From Sipunculus nudus (Eukaryota > Annelida > Sipuncula > Golfingiida > Sipunculidae), in contig CM049311.1 of the NCBI GenBank assembly GCA_026874595.1, positions 76,272,453 through 76,336,452 on the forward strand: 64,000 nucleotides of DNA, written 5' to 3'. The notes below the pieces were generated by a model. That model had not been told where the DNA came from. It did no database searches and saw nothing but the letters and a program-made list of their open reading frames with translations. Numbering within the stretch: the first letter of the stretch is position 1; the number at the start of each line of letters is the position of its first letter. Shown here in pieces: positions 1 through 12,045 of the stretch. The position numbers were made by a program, and so were the translations under genes.

Positions 1-261
1 AAAAAAAATAAAAAATGCTCAACTCTGTAACACTTGTATATAAAAGCGTATGTGATGCTTCAGAAAAGCTAAGAATTGATTGAGTTAAATTAAAATTAAA
101 GATCACGATTGAAAATTGCCATTTTGCGCTGATAATAGGAAAAACCAGATTCAATAATAAAATTGCATAGTTCCAAATATGCTAAGTGCCAAAAAGCCTG
201 GACGTCTGTCGAGGGTAAAACGCTCGGCTCTCTCCGCTGGCGACCCATGTTCGCTCAGCGG

Positions 262-386
262 CGTGGCTATGAGTGGGTTGCAATTGCACGTCCAAGGCCG
301 GTGGTTTTCTCCGGGTTCTCCGGTTTACTCCACCTCAACAGTCTACTGAACGCCACAGTCTGAGCCATGGGGAGTGCCGCGATAAG
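262..386 (+). repeat. SINE-like dispersed repeat, copy A
   Basis: This stretch matches the reverse complement of 28087-28215 over about 125 bases with small gaps. Both copies share a GTGGYYATGAG motif, then GGCCGGTGRTTTTCTC, a GGGTTCTCC motif and a CTCCACC box, and both end near GAGTGCC followed by AT-rich DNA. Neither copy has a convincing reading frame. The short length, dispersed location and opposite orientation suggest a SINE or other short retroposon. I saw no convincing A and B box pair, so the class is open. Confidence 0.55.
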
Positions 387-1161
387 TTTTAATAACTATT
401 TGTACAATAAATTTATAAATCAAATGTTTATATTTTAAATCTCTTGAGGGTTAAATGTAAAAAAAAATCAAAATAAGTCTCCTCTCGTCCTATGATTACT
501 CAGTACAGCAAGAATTTTCTCTTCTTCATTTTATTGCTTTGCTGCCCCCAGATGTGGACTTCTTTGGATTATAAATCTATATACCTTTACGATATTAAAA
601 TTTTGATATAATGAAATTACGGTTTATCACGTTTGGTATCTTTAGACAACCTGTTTGGTTGTGTGAACCTATGATATACTGGTAAAAAGATGTTGGAGAC
701 CTCAACCCCCGGCTGGAAGTCGCATGATGCTGTGTGTTTACACCTGTCATGGTCCAATAACCACATCCCAGACCATCTCTAGAATAAAACACAAAGTAAC
801 ACATCAATAGTATTATTATGAAATAGCTCCTATATGAAAATATCAGTTGAATTTAATTTTTAAGGGGAATAAATTGCCTCCAATACGTACTGTTCTTGGA
901 TCTTATGTTAATGCTCCATAATATTTCAGCGCATTCGGTACATTTCGTGTATATCTACTGACAGTGTAATACCTCTCTCCTGCTCGCGGAGGTATAATGT
1001 GAATTTTTTAACTCCGAAACCTATGAATTTGAATTTATATTACTTGTAGGCTTAGGTTTGCATAAATCTTGGACTTCCTGAAACTAAGTTTACTCTTTGT
1101 ACCAAAACACAGCATTTCTTTCTGTAACCAAATTTTCATTACGAGAGTTTCCGTTATACAG

Positions 1162-2307
1162 ATTCAAACTAGAAAAGTTTGAGAAGTGGTTATCAACAAA
1201 TAAAACAGAGATCTGCACACCTGGACATCTGCATGTCCACGAGACCAGGATTTTGATGGCGGAAATCTTTGGAGACTACGCACACTACATACGGGACGCC
1301 ACCCTGAAACTACTGGGAATTCTGAAAACCGGGTAAATATTAATTTATAGCCTTTTTATGAAGGTATCTGTAGAATAGGATACACCGGATAGCGTGTTTA
1401 TAGAAGTGTGCAATTCCGTTTTATACTGGTTGAATTTTCTTAGATTAAATTGAATAAAATTCCCTTAACTGAAGCTAGACATGCAAACATTTTGTTAGAA
1501 ATAATAAATGTCAAGTATGAAATGTTAAACATTTAACTCTGAATAAATGTCGTGATTGTCGCCCTCTATGGTATTGCAATGCTATTACTATTTGTGCAAA
1601 TGATAAATAGCGGCAGTCTGTTACGGGTACCATTAACGGTTATCTTTGAACATTAAATTTCAAGCAGTTTTTTATGTTCTTCCTGTCTAGGATCCTAATC
1701 TTCTTGCAGGAAGTCTCAGTATCCCACCTTTTCTTGGCTAACCTTTCTTGCCTTATACCCCACCATTGATATATTAGAACTTGAGTGTCAGAGGTAGTTT
1801 TTTTTGTATCCCTTCTTTAAAAGTTGTAATGGGTAATTCTAAACATTTTGTTCCAGGGAGGCATCGATGACGAGATTTTGGGTGAAACCTGTCAAAATAA
1901 TTGGTACCGTGTCGGGTGTTGTCAAAAAGCCCGAAGAGTTAAGCCTGGGACTCAACGTAAAACCAGAGGTTACGGTGCACACTGTCAAAGTGAAACCAGA
2001 AGTTTCCGTTGGGACAACTAAGATAAAGCCTAAGATTACGGTGGAAAGTGTTCCAGTTAATACAAAGGAAACCGTCGTGTTGAAGCCCGATGTTCCACTG
2101 GGAACCGTTCCTGTCAAGGAGAAACCGGAGATATCTATTTCTGAGAAATCTGAAGGAAACGTGAAAGGCGAGGAGGCTGAACCACCGGTCATAGGTCAAC
2201 CAGCACCGCCTCTTCCCACACTGCTTCCAATCAAACTTGAGGAGGCTCCTGTACCGAAACCAGAGGTAGAGAGACTGGACAGAATACTACGGAAGCTGCT
2301 AGGATAG
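1162..2307 (+). CDS. 3' end of host gene, KP-repeat protein (2 exons, partial)
   Basis: Two exons are visible. The first ends at 1332 before GTAAAT; the second starts at 1857 after a TTCCAG acceptor and ends with TAG at 2305-2307. The reading frame joins without a shift across the 524-base intron (first part of a Gly codon in exon 1, last base in exon 2). The first exon probably starts at 1162 after TTATACAG, although the frame is open further back. Exon 1 encodes a charged, probably helical segment with the motif MAEIFGDYAHYIRDATLKLL. Exon 2 encodes about 150 residues of low-complexity repeats based on VKPEVxVxTVKVKP, then a proline-rich stretch and a basic end, LDRILRKLLG. An AATAAA signal lies 74 bases beyond the stop. 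I do not recognise the family. The 5' part of the gene must lie upstream, possibly before the window. Confidence 0.6.
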
Positions 2308-2380
2308 GCAACTTCCGGGACGTTTGCTCGAGTTAGTAAATCTTCTACCGAAATGGTGGTTGTACTGAGCAGCTTTTTAA

Positions 2381-2386
2381 AATAAA
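2381..2386 (+). promoter_or_regulatory. Polyadenylation signal of the KP-repeat gene
   Basis: AATAAA lies 74 bases after the TAG at 2305-2307, a normal distance for a short 3' UTR, and supports the gene ending here. Confidence 0.55.
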
Positions 2387-2399
2387 GAACCTTGCATAA

Positions 2400-4160
2400 G
2401 GCACAATTCTTGCCTGTTGTATTGACTTTCTGTGTCAGGTGTTGGTAAAAATGGAAACACGGCTCGAACGCACATAGCAGTATTGCTCAAAGTACCCTTT
2501 CTTTACTTTTAAAGGCATTTCCAAAACGTCACTTCAGTTATAAAATCGTATAATTCTCTAGTCACTACATACACCTACGAAGCTACGCCATGTTTTAAAT
2601 GATTTCTTTACCCACAATCCCTTGACATTTTAATGAACGGTCAAATTAGTTCTAAAATTGGCATATTGCGGAGTGCAATTGGTATGAATTCATTCATATA
2701 GACAGATTAATAACAATTTAAGCGAAAGTAACCGAAAAATAAGCCTTACTCTCCAGGAACCAGCTCTAAGGTGACTGTAATACTCCTTAAATTCATGTAC
2801 TGGGTCAATGATCCAGTTTCTCAAACCCATCTCTAAACGGTACCCCTTATTTTTTAATTAAAGATACAACCTAGTTACATCAATAACATAGATACATCAC
2901 AATCATCAAAACAGATATATCACTAACAAGGTTTTAAAACAATAAAACGTTTTACAGTTTAATTCAAACACATACAAACAAATAGCAAAACAGTTATAAA
3001 CAGTCAGATATAAACTGGTATATCGCCCATACTCGACGTGTTTACGGTTTCTAAGCAATTTTAGTGCTGGAAACGGTGCCTGTGGTCACGTATACAAAAA
3101 AAATTGGGGCACAACGATTTTGATAGTAATCTCGGCTGAAGTCTAATGCTTTTTTGTGTATGTTTTCTTTTTTTTTTTTTTTTTTAATTTAATGTGTATT
3201 TGTGTTCACTTGTCATTACCTTGTATTTGTATATTGAATTTGTTTTTTACATGTTTCCCAGGAAAAGAAAAACATTTACAATAGCCTTGAGGCTTTCTTG
3301 TAATCCTGGTTAAATGTTTAAACCAAACCCACAGGGCCCAGGAGGTACCACACATTACTGTGGGGGGGGGGGGGGGTGGAATCATTGCGTATAATTCTCG
3401 CCGCGGATTTAGAGCGCCCACTCTTTCAATAACAAACAATGATTGTCCCCCGGATTGTCCCCCGGGACATATCCTGCTTATTTGTTGTGAGACTAGGCTT
3501 AATGGACGAAGACCAGTTCTTATAAATTGGTGAACTTTAAACTGATTTCATTTGCTTGTGTTGCATTGTCCCAGCCGATCTGGTTTAGTGAAATAAACGT
3601 GTGCGTAAGTGTATGCTAGGCAAATGGTCAGTGTTGGGACACGCACACACACGCATGTTAGGGTGTGCTCCCGCACCGTTGTTAAACGAACGGTCACATG
3701 CATCTCTCATTATTTTCAAACGTGGGAGGGAGTAGAATGGTAAGTCCCGCACTGGTGCTAGAGATACTGTCACACCTTTCACCGAATAATTAGTGCCCGA
3801 CCACTCATTATGAGCTCAGAAAATAGGCAAATTATGGCTTAGATACTGAATATGCACATTGGAAGTGTTAAGGGTTTTCCAAAATATTGGTATGGGCGTA
3901 TTCAGATTTTAAGACCGCAAAAATACAGGGCACAATTTAATTTTAGGTAACGAGATTAAGACGGGAAATATTTAATGAACTTAATATCTTTACCTAATAT
4001 TAAACTGGAAATATTTTCATGAACTAATACTTAAAAAATCATTACGTATAATTACTTATATTAAAAATGGGGTAAAATATACAATGTATAAACTGCTCTT
4101 TTTTCCTTTCTGCAATGTTCTCTTTAAATGTAATTTAGGTATATATAAGATATGCACCTA
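2400..4160. other. Intergenic DNA, no gene seen
   Basis: AT-rich sequence with stops in all frames. It holds a T-run near 3169-3185 and a G-run near 3361-3376 beside a CA-rich stretch near 3643-3656. I see no gene, terminal repeats or RNA structure. Confidence 0.5.
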
Positions 4161-4161
4161 A

Positions 4162-4320
4162 ACGTCTTTTGAGTCCCCCCCCCCCCGGGAAAAATCCTGG
4201 TTCAGACAATGATTATACAATTTGTATTTGTGGTATATTCGACGTTTGAGTCCCCCCGCCCCCCTGGGAAAAATCCTGGTTCCGACAATGATTATACAAT
4301 TTGTATTTGTGGTATATTCA
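4162..4320 (+). repeat. Tandem duplication, 2 x about 79 bp
   Basis: Two adjacent near-identical units each run from ACGT..TTTGAG through a C-run, a GGGAAAAATCCTGGTT box and GACAATGATTATACAATTTG to GGTATATTC. The second starts at 4241. They differ by a few bases and in C-run length, so the duplication is fairly recent. Confidence 0.85.
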
Positions 4321-4658
4321 AGTGTCGCACGGAATGACGTTTAAACATGTACCAATTTTAATAATTTTAAAAATGTTACAGTGGGGTGTAAATTTCGGTT
4401 TTCTTTTATCAAGAAGTGCGAGGTTATTTCAAGCATTAATTCTCACAAGGGAGACAGTTATTGTAAATCAGAATTTTCGTTATCAGAATTTTCTTTATTT
4501 AGTGATATTTAAAATTATTTCAGTCTGCGTAAATGGCAAAATGTGAGATATGCAAGTATATAGGATTTTCCAACAATTCCACCGGCCCAGCAACAGTTGT
4601 CATGCGCGTGTATTTGGTCTAATATACTTGTAAGTCAATCAAAGTTAGGGTACATAAT

Positions 4659-4839
4659 CAGGGGCGGATCCAGGATTTAGGAAAAGGGGATGTTCAACCC
4701 AGGAGGACTAATGAAAACCCTAAAGAAAAGGTCCCAAGTCTGGAAGGGGGGGGGGGTCCAAGCCGCAAAATTTTGTCTGAAGCCCTCAAAAACGTTGTTT
4801 CTGATGAAAATGGGCCCCCCCCCCCGGGATCCGCTTCTG
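4659..4839. mobile_element. hAT-type MITE with CAGGGGCGGATCC ends
   Basis: A 181-bp non-coding element. The left end reads CAGGGGCGGATCCAGG and the right end is an imperfect inverted copy, CCCGGGATCCGCTTCTG. Ends starting CAGGGGCGGATCC are typical of hAT transposons and their MITEs. ATAAT flanks both sides, but a full 8-bp hAT target duplication is not visible. The interior holds a G-run and a C-run. A diverged, reverse-oriented relative of the interior lies at 14195-14385. Confidence 0.6.
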
Positions 4840-5039
4840 ATAATCATTGTCGGCATTTGGTTAAAATCACATAAAATCTAAAATATCTAAAAAAAAAAAG
4901 GATGCTATGATTGGTCCCAGAATCATGTTGACCATGGATCTTGGATAGCTTTGTCGTGTACGCGAGATTGGTAGCGCCACCTAGTATCCTTTTCTTGTTT
5001 TCGTGTGTTTTAATACCCCATCATTGCCACTTGACAGTA

Positions 5040-5960
5040 CTTTGAGCATTGTAAGTCAAAAACTACTAGATAGATACTTTTCGTGCATAGATATGAGACA
5101 TAGGATGAAGTCTATTTAAATTCGGGCCATGACCTTATATGAGTTATAGGATGAAGTCTCTTTTAATTTGGGTCATGACCTTATAGGAGTTACATATAGG
5201 CTGAAGTCTATTTAAATTCGGGTGGTGAATTTTACTATGACTGGCCTTGACCTTAAATATTTCCATATTTGGTGAAAACCCAACAAAAAGTTTCTCATGT
5301 GCATGTATGTATCTTTTTGAAAATAAAATTTAAGATGTGAGATGATGTTGAGTTGTCGAAAGATTTGAAAAAAAAACTGACCTTGACCTTCAAGGCCAAA
5401 TCTGCCAATATATATAGAATTTTTGTGAACTCTATAAATTTTGAATTACTCTATCTTTTCCCTTCAAACGAGACCCACAGGTTGTTCCCACCAAGACCTC
5501 AGACATGATAGAAGACTGGTGACCCTGAGCCTGCTTTTCAAGGTCAAATCTGCGAAACATAGGATTTTTGTTAATCCCATAACTTTTGAAGTCCTGTATC
5601 TGTTTCGTTCAAATTTGACACGCACAAATTTTTCACCAATCTCTCGGATTTTTTAAGACTAGTGAAGTTGATCTTAGTTTTCAAGGTCAAACCAAGTATT
5701 TGTGAACCCCGTAACGTTTGAAAAACTGTTTTTCTTTTCCATAAATTTGATACGCGAGTTGTCTCCACCAATTTGTCGAACACATTCAAACATTTGTCAT
5801 CTTGACCCTGCCATGGTGGCCTTGTCCATGTCAAGTGTCAGTATGTTTCAGAAGAACGGGGCCCATTTTAGGGGGGATGGGTTATTGTTTGGGGATACTA
5901 TGGCATCTCCAATGCCAGAAATTTCAAGTTTGCAAAATGTTTATTATATAAAGTTATTAG
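5040..5960. repeat. Diverged tandem repeats with GACCTT..AAGGTCA motifs
   Basis: Two arrays lie side by side. Between about 5096 and 5225 a unit of about 50 bp (TATAGGATGAAGTCTATTTA) occurs three times. Between about 5385 and 5830 a unit of about 145 bp recurs three times, each with a TTTTCAAGGTCAAA box, a GTTAATCCCATAACTTTTGA-like segment and a CACCAA segment. No frame stays open. The style resembles the non-coding core of the Helentron-like elements later in the window, but no termini were found. Confidence 0.5.
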
Positions 5961-6132
5961 TTCATTTTGGCTCAATAAAAATGATTCCCGAATAACCATT
6001 CACTCACACTCACTTGCTGTATTCAATTAACCCGTGTCCACGTTGTTATGGTTCTGTGTAATACAGTCCACATATGTCTTTTTACCATAACAAGACTGCG
6101 TGAAAAGACGTGTTCGATCTTGCGCATGCGCG

Positions 6133-6202
6133 ACAACTTTGGTTCCATTTCTGCCTCTTGCTTGATAAACTAGCATTAACAGATGGTTTATAAATCGTTT
6201 TA
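6133..6202. repeat. Dispersed repeat, copy 1 (second copy at 14866)
   Basis: About 65 bases around TTGGTTCCATTTCTGCCTCT are shared almost exactly with 14866-14933, including ACTAGCATTAACAG and GGTTTATAAATCG. The flanks are unrelated. No coding frame is conserved, so it is an unclassified repeat fragment. Confidence 0.65.
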
Positions 6203-6944
6203 AGTATTCAGTATTTGTATTCGAATGTATTCGATTACACAAATTTATGTATTCGTATTCAGTTAATACATAATTAATACTTTATTTTGCAAATTAATCA
6301 ACCAATTTTAATTCGATTTTGGTACTGTAATAAACATCTATTACAATAAGCAATGCTCTCTTTATTTATCTGACAAACATTCATTGAAAAAAAAAACAGA
6401 TACATGCATATATGAAATCTTGATATCTGTGGTATATAAAAAGTCAGTGAAACTATAGTTGTAGCCACGGATTCAGTCAACAGTCACACTTCACTTACAA
6501 GAACTCCATATAACCTACAGCGAGATTAGGTATCACTTGAGCCAATATGTGCCCTATAGGTAAAACCATTTGGAACAGAAAATTGCACTTTTTAGCTGGC
6601 TAACTTATTGCATTACAACAGCATCACCTAACAACAAGGTACAGTATCTAAAAGCATATGTACCATGGTTTTTCTGTGTATGGTATGTATAGTGTACTTT
6701 GACCAGATATCCAAGGCCATGTCTAGGGACACGGGGAAATAGTGGAGACTGTTCAGATGTAACAATGACCAACTTAGCCTTGCTATCTTAATATCCATCT
6801 CGGTTTACCTCATCAGCCATGTCATGGAGGTAATTCTGATATCAGCCTTCCCAGGACCATTAGCCTCACAATATCATCTTCAAAAATATTTTTTATAGTA
6901 ATAAAATTGAAATAAATGACTATCAAATAATATTATAAAATGTA

Positions 6945-7097
6945 TTCACGAATACATTCATTTAAACATTTTGAAAGTATTCCCATTCGTATTCAAATAC
7001 ATTCATTTTTACCTGTATTTTTTGGTCATATTCATGGAATTATTGAGTGCTTGTATTAGTATTCAAATACATTTCTGAAGTATTCGCCCCATGTATA
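6945..7097 (-). repeat. GAATAC-rich repeat fragment shared with Helentron interiors
   Basis: Rich in ATTCATGAATACATT and CGTATTCAAATACATT motifs. On the minus strand it aligns with 37590-37745 and 58570-58735, inside the two large Helentron-like copies. Shared landmarks are TTTTGAAAGTAT, TTTTTACCTG and the CCATGT end. It is either a fragment of that element or an independent repeat that also landed in it. Confidence 0.55.
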
Positions 7098-7274
7098 GTT
7101 AACATACCAGATATATGAATATATTCCTTTAAGGAAAATGATCAATTAAAAAGTCTAATTCCATTTATTTTGATCAAATCGGAACCCCCGTTCTTTAGGC
7201 AGATAAAGCTATCTTTTTCTGTTCGACAGAACTGACCTGTGATGCAACCGTAGAGATGGTGACCCATAACACAC

Positions 7275-7744
7275 TGTAACATTCTTGCCCTTTGACCTGG
7301 ACCTCAGTTGGTCATGCAGGGGCGGGGCATCAGCACTGATTGACAGTCAACATAGAGATGCCCCATAGCCAATCACAGGCAGTTAAGGACTTCGCCCTCT
7401 GCCCTCTGGGATAAAAGCACCTCATCGAGCAGTGGACCCCTATGCCTGCCCTCTGTGGCAGGCAGAGGGTATATGGCTTCTTTTTCACCTTTGGGGTTGG
7501 CTTTACGACAGTGTCGGCTACCCAGGTGAAGAGCCACCCACTACCAAAGAGCAGTTCTTTTATCTAGTCTGGTAAGTATCTTTCTGTTTCATTTATAAGT
7601 CTAGATAATAATATGCAGTCCTGATATTTTGAAGGTTTAAGCTCTATATTTTATCCCAGTAAAAAGTGTTATTTTATCTCTTTAAATTGTGCGAGTGCAT
7701 GTTGCCCAAGCCAAATTTCCTCCCAGAATAAATAAGCAGCTACA
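7275..7744 (+). repeat. 5' LTR of the LARD-like element
   Basis: 470 bp, TGTAAC...CTACA. It contains a CCAATCA box (7369-7375), a GATAAAA TATA-like box (7410-7416), a perfect hairpin GCCTGCC-ctctgt-GGCAGGC just downstream, and a strong splice donor, CTG/GTAAGT, at 7572. It lacks about 30 bp present after the TATA-like box in the 3' LTR. The first interior bases read TCTGGCGAGCGATGC, which may be a primer-binding site (TGG start), but I could not name the tRNA. Confidence 0.85.
7369..7416 (+). promoter_or_regulatory. LTR core promoter (CCAAT and TATA-like boxes)
   Basis: CCAATCA at 7369-7375 lies about 35 bases before GATAAAA at 7410-7416, and the same pair is present in the 3' LTR. The spacing and place inside an LTR fit an RNA polymerase II promoter marking the U3/R border near 7440. 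There is no direct evidence of transcription. Confidence 0.5.
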
Positions 7745-8475
7745 TCTGGCGAGCGATGCTTTTTTAAGCTGTTATTAACAGCTAGGAGACGAATTCTGGT
7801 AAATAAATTGCTTATTTTGAGTTAATTCTGGGTTTTTTAGCATCAGTATATACTTAAGGGGCTTAGGTTGTAAAATTCTGCTAAATAAGCGATCTATTCA
7901 AATGGAAACATAGTAACAGCTGTAAAAATGCCTGACCTTCATTTCTTAAGGAAATTCCTTTTATTTAGTGCACTCGTTTTGTGAACCAGAATAGGGGCTT
8001 TTTGTAAATGTAGGCCCGTCTCTGTTTAAAGACCAATGCGCATTATTTTATTTGAAAAGGCTAGTACTACTTTAGATTCCTATTGATAAACCATTATAGT
8101 AATTTGCCCTTCTTTGGCTATGAAACGGCGTATACATTATAAAACAGTGTATGCTTCAAACAATCATCTATTAAATTCAAAATCATTTGTAGGTGTACAA
8201 TAATCCCACAGTATTGAACCGTTATCTGTACAATTCACAGTAAATACTACAGTTATTGGGAATTTTCATTGTGGATAAACCAGTCATATTAGTTTTACAT
8301 TCTTGTAAAATGAGAGCCTTAATATCAATGTATTTCTAATTACTTCAGTCCTTAATTGAAATTAAATCCTACAGTGTTAAACTTGAATTGTATGTTCCCA
8401 CTAGGGGGTTATATATAAAATAAAAAGAAAATAAAAAAAGTGTCCTGTTATCATGTATAAAAAATGTGTAACTAA

Positions 8476-8811
8476 GGCCAAAAAAAATTAAAGGTATGGT
8501 TCTCAGGCACCGCCCGCATCAATTTTAAACCCCCGCATCAAAAATTTTTATTTTGATTTCAATAAAAACTTTCCAATTTTGAGCTGCTGCCGCTCCCACA
8601 TTTCTTTCAAGAGGATAAAACCATACAATTTCCTTTGTTTTTTAGTGTTTTTACTTATTTAGCAAAATAAAACTGTTATTTTCATACTTTTCCCTTTTCA
8701 TTTGACATTTTTATCGAAACATACCAAAAAATTTAAAATAAAAAAAGCGCCCGCCCGCATTGATTTCTGAAAAAAAGTGCCTGAGAACCATACCTTTTTT
8801 TTATTTTGGCC
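8476..8811. mobile_element. PIF/Harbinger-type MITE, 336 bp
   Basis: Inverted ends: the left starts GGCCAAAAAAAATTAAAGG and continues TATGGTTCTCAGGCAC; the right is its inverted copy, GTGCCTGAGAACCATACC followed by a T-rich run and GGCC. TAA flanks both sides (8473-8475 and 8812-8814), and 3-bp TAA/TTA duplications are characteristic of PIF/Harbinger. The interior is AT-rich and non-coding with CCCGCAT boxes near both ends. It is inserted in the interior of the LTR element, so it is younger than that insertion. A second, inverted copy is at 15428-15648. Confidence 0.8.
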
Positions 8812-8814
8812 TAA

Positions 8815-11800
8815 GATGTAAAAGCAAGAGAAGATGTAAAAGCAAGAGAAATAAAACGTGCTATGTGTACCATTAGGGGATGTATAAAACTGTAACACGC
8901 ATCTTCTTATTACATTGAGCATAAGTGTAATCCGCAAATATTTCATGCCCCCATGCAAACAGCCAGGCAACTTGTGCCTGCAGTTGTATATATGCCATAT
9001 TTTACTTATAATGAATGACCTTTTCTTTGCAAAATTAATGTGTTGATTTCATGTATATAACAACTTTCAGGACTTGATCTAAATTAGCTGGATTATATCG
9101 AAATAGAGTAACAGCTCAACCTTTTATTATGCGTAGCTGTCTCTTGAATAGAAGTAACATAACTTCTCTTTTGTACATATGTATAGATGCTGTAGAATGG
9201 AAAATATTTAAACTGTTATGTTATGCATGTACATATTGAATGAATACCACTGAACTGGTTATTGAGAATGTATTTTGATAGAAACATCAATTAAATATCT
9301 TATTATTCCACCTGTATTGTCAGTTCAAAATATTTTATAAGCCTGATCTACATTCAAATGTTATTGTATGTAAACCCCGATATTCAGTGATCTTTATGTT
9401 TAAACAAAATGGGTTTCTTGTATAAAGAAATTTAGCCTTCATGCTGGTTTTAAAACAAGGCTTTAAATCCTTAAATTACCGTACCTAGTGTTCTATAGTT
9501 TGGCGAATTTTAAATAACAGAAATGGCACACCTGGTAGATACATTTTAGTGTGTCATTCAGTCAAACGGACCCGTTTGGCAAGTTTCATCTCCTGGTCAC
9601 AGGTTATTGCATAATCCCATGCCCTGTAAACATCACCCTTGGGTTTCAAAGTTAGCTGTGTCTCACAGGGCCTGCTGGTATAATCCCCTTATCTGACAGG
9701 TCAGATTAATAATCCAGGTGCATTCAGTGTCCCATATGGGGTTATATCATACTGAGTAGGATAAGTTGAGATTTGCTATCAACAGTAAAACTCTGTCAAA
9801 GGAGCCCAGACAAGTTACCTAACACACCACCCGTATTTAGATACACCTGTTACCTGGGGTAATGTCATGTGAACCTTTGTCATGTGTCATGCACCTTATA
9901 CCCATGCTGAAAATTTGTACCTTTAACATGCTTTCATGTGCTGGTAACCCACTTTAAATTATAATAATAATAAATAAATAAAACAATAAAACTAATTTCA
10001 CCAATAAAAATAACATTTAAATAAAATATTATTAAATAATTGGGCTTATCTTTCTGTTGGTCTCTCTTATATGTCCAACTGATACAAGCAGATACTTTTA
10101 AGGTGTTTAGCCCTTGCCTTTAGATAATCCCAATAACTTGTAACAATTAATAATGAATTATGATGTTAAAAATATAACAATAAAAACAGATCAGTACTTA
10201 ATAATCTAGATCAATTTTTAAATAAAAATTTAGTCATTCTCAGCGGATTACCTCTGAGGCATGCTCATATTTTATTTACACTTTGACTAAATTCATTAGT
10301 TGATTTTGGATTTTGTATTTGCATTTAACTTTAACACAAATGTAGACTATTATCTCAAAGCTATTTAAACTGTTCATAAACATTTTATTATTAATTACAT
10401 TTGATTGATAAAATTCTTATTTTAAAATGAAACTTTTACAAACTTAGTTATTTCCAATGATAGTGAGTAACATTTATAACTCTACTTGATTAGACAAATT
10501 CAAAAGTAAATAGTATGATACTTATCAATTTAATTAAGGCAGTTTATTCTGCCTCTCATACGGCTGGACTTGATATGCATGAGTATTACTTTGAATTTCT
10601 CTGGTGAAATTAACTACCTATAGGCTGGATGTAACATGTCTGACACACCTGGAAGGTTTTTATTGGTATCCTATTTGCCTAGATCTCAGTATCTGGCATA
10701 GTACCAATTTATTCTGCCTCAACCTTGAGAGTTTTACTAGTCGCTTTTTAGGGTTCATATCCCGGCATAGTATGTGCTTTTCCTGGTTGAGTTTTTATTT
10801 AGTTTAGCATATGAGGGCATAAAATATATACCATTTGCCTTGGGTGATACCCGGCGTGGTTGTCCCTTCTTATGCAGTGTTTTATTGCTGGCAAAGTTCC
10901 CAGTCGCTTTTAAGGAGATGTTCTCCGGCATGGAAACAATTTTTGCCTAGTGATTTTGGTGTCTGACATGGCTGCATGTCTGCCTTGTGGGTTTTGCGTA
11001 TCGCCTAGAGAGTTTTTGATTTTGGCAGGGTACCACCTTTCACCTAGAGTATTTTGTATCTGGTATGGTGGCGCCACTTGCATACGATTGTACCTGTCAT
11101 CATATCTTAACCTAGCAATAACATCAACCAGCACAAATTTGTTTCTCTTAAGTATTGGGAGTAATTAAAATAAATTAGACCAGTGTGCATACTTAACACA
11201 CCAGTTAAAATGACATCGCTCATTCAGAAGCTTAACATGTTTAATTAGGTTAATTTCAGTGAAATCCTATCAATAATATTAATCGGTGAGCAACACACCA
11301 AAATACTAAATAAGTTGAATAAATACACAAATAAAATGAATAAACAAGCTGACTTCAAGTTCATGTCCACTCTATATTGCATTTGAGAGTAATGATATTT
11401 AAAATAAATAACAAACCACATATACATTGCTGGATGGGTAGAACATTTTTTTGTCACTATAATACATATTTCACTGAGGATTCGAGTGAAGAAATGTTAA
11501 CGTTGTGGTATAAATCTGAGTACTACGAACTAAGTTAGCTATTGCACATAATCTGAATCTAAAGAGCTTAATAAAAGAAATACATAATGATAATAATCAG
11601 AATGATGATATTGTTGATGATAAAATGATGTAAAAAAAAAATAAACAGTAAACTGTAAATGCTAGAAACAGATGAAAGAAAGAATTCTCATTATTCAGAT
11701 AAACTAATGAAAAGGTACCTAACCCTGATATTTAATTTGAATGTCATATTTATAGATACCTGTAAAAAAAAAAAAAAAAAAAAAAGAACTCTGATTTAAC

Positions 11801-12045
11801 AAATTATTTGGCAGCACTGCTTACCATTTTCCCTCAATTAAAGTCATGGATAAGGGTTGTATATTACAGGTAGACTTTCTTTAACTGATTAAAACTACTG
11901 TGCAATCGTTGAATTATCTAGTAATATTATTTGATGTATTACTATGCTTAAGTTCTCATGTAATAATATAAGGAGATCTTACATTTAGCGAGAAATCTCG
12001 CTGTTACTTGATTATTATTACTTGGTCAGTTGTAGTTCGTATTTT
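8815..12045. other. Non-coding interior of the LTR element
   Basis: Part of the 5.8 kb interior of the LARD-like element. It is AT-rich, with an AATAAATAAATAAA run near 9960-10000 and a 20-base A-run at 11766-11785. Between about 10600 and 11100 a loosely repeated motif built on TGCCT..GAGTTTTT..GGCATGGT recurs five or six times, a very decayed tandem array. No frame of note. Confidence 0.5.

Noticed and set aside
163-363. 66-codon plus-strand frame
   Set aside because: Overlaps the SINE-like repeat, and the related copy at 28087-28215 does not keep the frame.
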